In this document: piece by piece, positions 62,046 to 64,000 of the stretch
How positions within the stretch are numbered: position 1 is the first letter of the stretch
How the letters are laid out: the number at the start of each line of letters is the position of its first letter
From: Bacteroides sp. GM023
GTDB taxonomy: Bacteria > Bacteroidota > Bacteroidia > Bacteroidales > Bacteroidaceae
Assembly: GCF_014750685.1 (NCBI RefSeq)
Contig: NZ_JAAXGE010000008.1
Coordinates: forward strand, 62,001-126,000
Direction: 5' to 3'
DNA length: 64,000 nucleotides
Translations under genes and position numbers: made by a program
Notes under the pieces: model-generated
Told to the model about the DNA's origin: nothing
Seen by the model: the letters and a program-made list of their open reading frames with translations, nothing else
Database searches by the model: none

Positions 62046-62687
62046 ATGAAGAAAGGATGTATCTTATTGTTGCTGATGAGCGTGATTAGCCTTCCGTTAA
62101 TTGCGCAAAACATAATTTATTCCAACTTGAAAGAGTTGCTTGCTCAAGATGGCGATACCGTTGCCGTACTGCGGGTGGAAAAGCGTTCCCGGAATCAGAT
62201 TGTGCTGACCGGCGGTGCCGATTACCGGATAACGGCAGGTGATGACGAGTCTATGGGAAGGAGGTTGAAAAAGCGTTGTTTTGCTGTGCGTGACGAAAAA
62301 GGAGATTTATATTTGAATTGCCGTAAGTTGCGATATAAAAAGCTGCGTTTCGGAGCCTGGTATGCTCCGGCTGTCCAGTTAGATAAAAAAATCTATTTCT
62401 GTGCCGTGCCTTTAGGTTCCGTTGTCGGTGGAAATTTTGTAGAAGACGATGATGTGAAGCTGGGTGGAAATATTGGTGACGCCCTTGCAGCTTCGAGTTT
62501 AGTCACAAAACGTGTCTGTTATGAATTGAATGCCGAGACAGGAAAGATTGAATTCATGGACAAAGACAAGATGCTTGAATTATTAAAGAAATATCCCGAA
62601 TTGAAACAAGCCTATTTGAAAGATGACAGCCCGGAGGCGAAGCATACTTTTAAATATTTGCTGGAATTGCGGGATAAACAGAAATAA
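62046..62687 (+). CDS. Secreted DUF6563-like hypothetical protein
   Basis: A 213-residue precursor with a signal peptide (MKKGCILLLLMSVISLPLIA then Q). The mature part opens IIYSNLKELLAQDGDTVAVL and contains LYLNCRKLRYKKLRFGAWYA, then a Gly-rich block (FCAVPLGSVVGGNFVEDDDV) and a C-terminal helical stretch ending in KYPELKQAYL. This matches my memory of DUF6563, a Bacteroides-centred family with no known role, but I cannot verify the family number. It is probably periplasmic. A terminator follows at 62697-62727. Confidence 0.7.
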   Translation: MKKGCILLLLMSVISLPLIAQNIIYSNLKELLAQDGDTVAVLRVEKRSRNQIVLTGGADYRITAGDDESMGRRLKKRCFAVRDEKGDLYLNCRKLRYKKLRFGAWYAPAVQLDKKIYFCAVPLGSVVGGNFVEDDDVKLGGNIGDALAASSLVTKRVCYELNAETGKIEFMDKDKMLELLKKYPELKQAYLKDDSPEAKHTFKYLLELRDKQK

Positions 62688-62696
62688 TAACTTTCT

Positions 62697-62727
62697 GACA
62701 AGAAAAGTGAAGTTTTTCTTGTCTTTT
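62697..62727 (+). terminator. Intrinsic terminator after the DUF6563-like gene
   Basis: GACAAGAAAA and TTTTTCTTGTC form a 10-bp stem around a short loop, followed by TTTT. Confidence 0.8.
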
Positions 62728-62803
62728 ATCTTCTTTTTCTCTATCTTGCGAAGAGTTATACGACTGTTTACTTACAGTTTGTAATCCTTAATTCTGCTTT
62801 AGT

Positions 62804-64000
62804 ATGAAGATGACTCTTGGCAACACACTACTGTCTTATCCGGGTTTTGTAAAAGGTATCCGGAGAGCTCCCGACCGTGGTTACACACTTACCCCGGCTC
62901 AAACAGTTACAGCACTAAAAAACGCTTTGCGTTATATCCCCTCTGAATGGCACGAGCAGTTAGCTCCCGAATTTATGGAAGAACTGCGTACTCGCGGACG
63001 GATTTACGGATACCGCTTTCGTCCTGAAGGCGATTTGAAAGCGAAACCGATAGATGAGTATCGCGGTCGATGCCTGGAAGGCAAAGCCTTTCAGGTGATG
63101 ATTGACAATAACCTCTGCTTTGATATAGCTTTGTATCCCTATGAACTTGTCACGTACGGTGAAACCGGACAAGTCTGCCAAAACTGGATGCAATATCGCC
63201 TGATTAAACAATATCTCGAAGAACTAACCCAAGAACAGACCCTGGTCATAGAATCCGGTCATCCCTTAGGGCTTTTCCGTTCCCGTCCCGACGCTCCTCG
63301 CGTCATTATAACCAACTCCATGATGATCGGTCAATTCGATAATCAGCACGACTGGCACATTGCCGCCCAAATGGGAGTGGCGAATTACGGTCAGATGACA
63401 GCCGGCGGTTGGATGTACATCGGCCCGCAAGGAATCGTTCATGGCACATTTAATACCCTGCTCAATGCCGGGCGCTTGAAACTCGGTATTCCGCAAGATC
63501 AAGATTTGCGGGGGCATCTGTTTGTATCTTCCGGTTTGGGCGGAATGAGCGGAGCGCAGCCTAAAGCTGCCGAGATAGCCGGAGCCGCTTCCATAATAGC
63601 CGAAGTAGACAGCTCCCGTATTGAAACACGTTATCGCCAAGGCTGGGTAGGACACGTCACTCAAGATATGGCAGAAGCATTCCGGATGGCAAACGAAGCG
63701 ATGCAGCGTCGCGAACCCTGTTCAATAGCCTATCATGGAAACGTAGTCGACCTGCTTGAATATGCGGAACAAAGGAATATCCCCATTGAACTATTATCCG
63801 ACCAGACTTCTTGTCATGCCGTTTACGAAGGCGGCTATTGCCCTGCCGGACTGACTTTTGAAGAGCGCACACAACTTCTTCACGAATCTCCCGAGCAATT
63901 CCGCCGTTTGGTAGATATCTCCTTACACCGGCATTTCGAAGTAATCAAAAAGCTGGTAGCCCGAGGCACCTATTTCTTTGACTATGGAAACTCCTTTATG
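62804..64000 (+). CDS. hutU: Urocanate hydratase (5' part, runs off the window)
   Basis: The frame is open from ATG 62804 to the last base, giving 399 residues with no stop. The urocanase blocks are clear: GQMTAGGWMYIGPQGIVHGT, the NAD-binding FVSSGLGGMSGAQPKAAEI, and SIAYHGNVVDLLEYAEQR. The enzyme adds water to urocanate, giving imidazolonepropionate in histidine breakdown. The N-terminus (KGIRRAPDRGYTLTPAQT) matches the longer urocanase type found in Bacteroides. The rest of a hut operon would be expected beyond the right edge. No exact promoter box was found upstream. Confidence 0.96.
   Translation, partial: MKMTLGNTLLSYPGFVKGIRRAPDRGYTLTPAQTVTALKNALRYIPSEWHEQLAPEFMEELRTRGRIYGYRFRPEGDLKAKPIDEYRGRCLEGKAFQVMIDNNLCFDIALYPYELVTYGETGQVCQNWMQYRLIKQYLEELTQEQTLVIESGHPLGLFRSRPDAPRVIITNSMMIGQFDNQHDWHIAAQMGVANYGQMTAGGWMYIGPQGIVHGTFNTLLNAGRLKLGIPQDQDLRGHLFVSSGLGGMSGAQPKAAEIAGAASIIAEVDSSRIETRYRQGWVGHVTQDMAEAFRMANEAMQRREPCSIAYHGNVVDLLEYAEQRNIPIELLSDQTSCHAVYEGGYCPAGLTFEERTQLLHESPEQFRRLVDISLHRHFEVIKKLVARGTYFFDYGNSFM

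Overview
The window is chromosomal DNA from a Bacteroides species, probably of the B. thetaiotaomicron/ovatus group. The evidence is the gene order (tRNA cluster, tuf, tRNA-Trp, secE, nusG, rplKAJL, rpoBC, then str, S10, spc and alpha genes in one block), repeated matches to the Bacteroides promoter form (-33 TTTG or TTG, about 19 nt, then -7 TAnnTTTG), the scarcity of Shine-Dalgarno sequences, and typical Bacteroides families such as DUF2795, DUF3467 and a GH123/DUF4091-like protein. Both ends of the window cut genes: a PduO-type cobalamin adenosyltransferase on the left and urocanate hydratase on the right.

Region 1 (1-8.5 kb) is metabolic. An OprO/P-like porin, a secreted L-asparaginase and a Dcu C4-dicarboxylate antiporter form a leftward operon, divergent from aspartate ammonia-lyase. 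Together they would take asparagine to aspartate to fumarate, feeding anaerobic fumarate reduction. An RclA-like flavoprotein and a small outer-membrane beta-barrel follow, separated by an unusual 22-bp phased palindrome array.

Region 2 (8.5-18.4 kb) holds priA (its promoter lies so close to the ATG that the leader must be very short), a GH123-like glycosidase, a low-molecular-weight tyrosine phosphatase, a convergently overlapping 7TM-HD (PgpH-like) phosphodiesterase, gltX and waaA.

Region 3 (18.4-25.2 kb) is the most accessory-looking, AT-rich part. It has a Crp/Fnr-like regulator, an unknown lipoprotein, a TlpA-type thioredoxin-fold protein whose promoter sits inside a 34-bp imperfect palindrome, an unknown 164-residue protein, a gamma-carbonic-anhydrase-like protein and an M24 aminopeptidase. 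A second phased palindrome array, with a 23-bp period, lies between the last two.

Region 4 (25.2-58.8 kb) is the gene-expression core: rpsU, a Xer-type recombinase, hpf, four tRNAs, tuf, tRNA-Trp, secE, nusG, rplKAJL, rpoBC, a DUF3467 gene and the ribosomal-protein superoperon ending in rpoA-rplQ. Intergenic hairpins at rplL/rpoB, rpoB/rpoC and fusA/rpsJ probably set relative expression. S14, S4 and L36 are cysteine-poor, zinc-independent forms.

Region 5 (58.8-64 kb) has two small unknown exported or membrane proteins, a membrane-anchored MutS-like ATPase, a secreted DUF6563-like protein and the start of hutU.

No CRISPR array, insertion sequence, prophage or rRNA operon was seen. I found no clear new multi-gene system. 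The least explained signals are the two phased palindrome arrays, the full-length Shine-Dalgarno on hpf two genes after rpsU, and the regulator/lipoprotein region near 18.6-20.2 kb.
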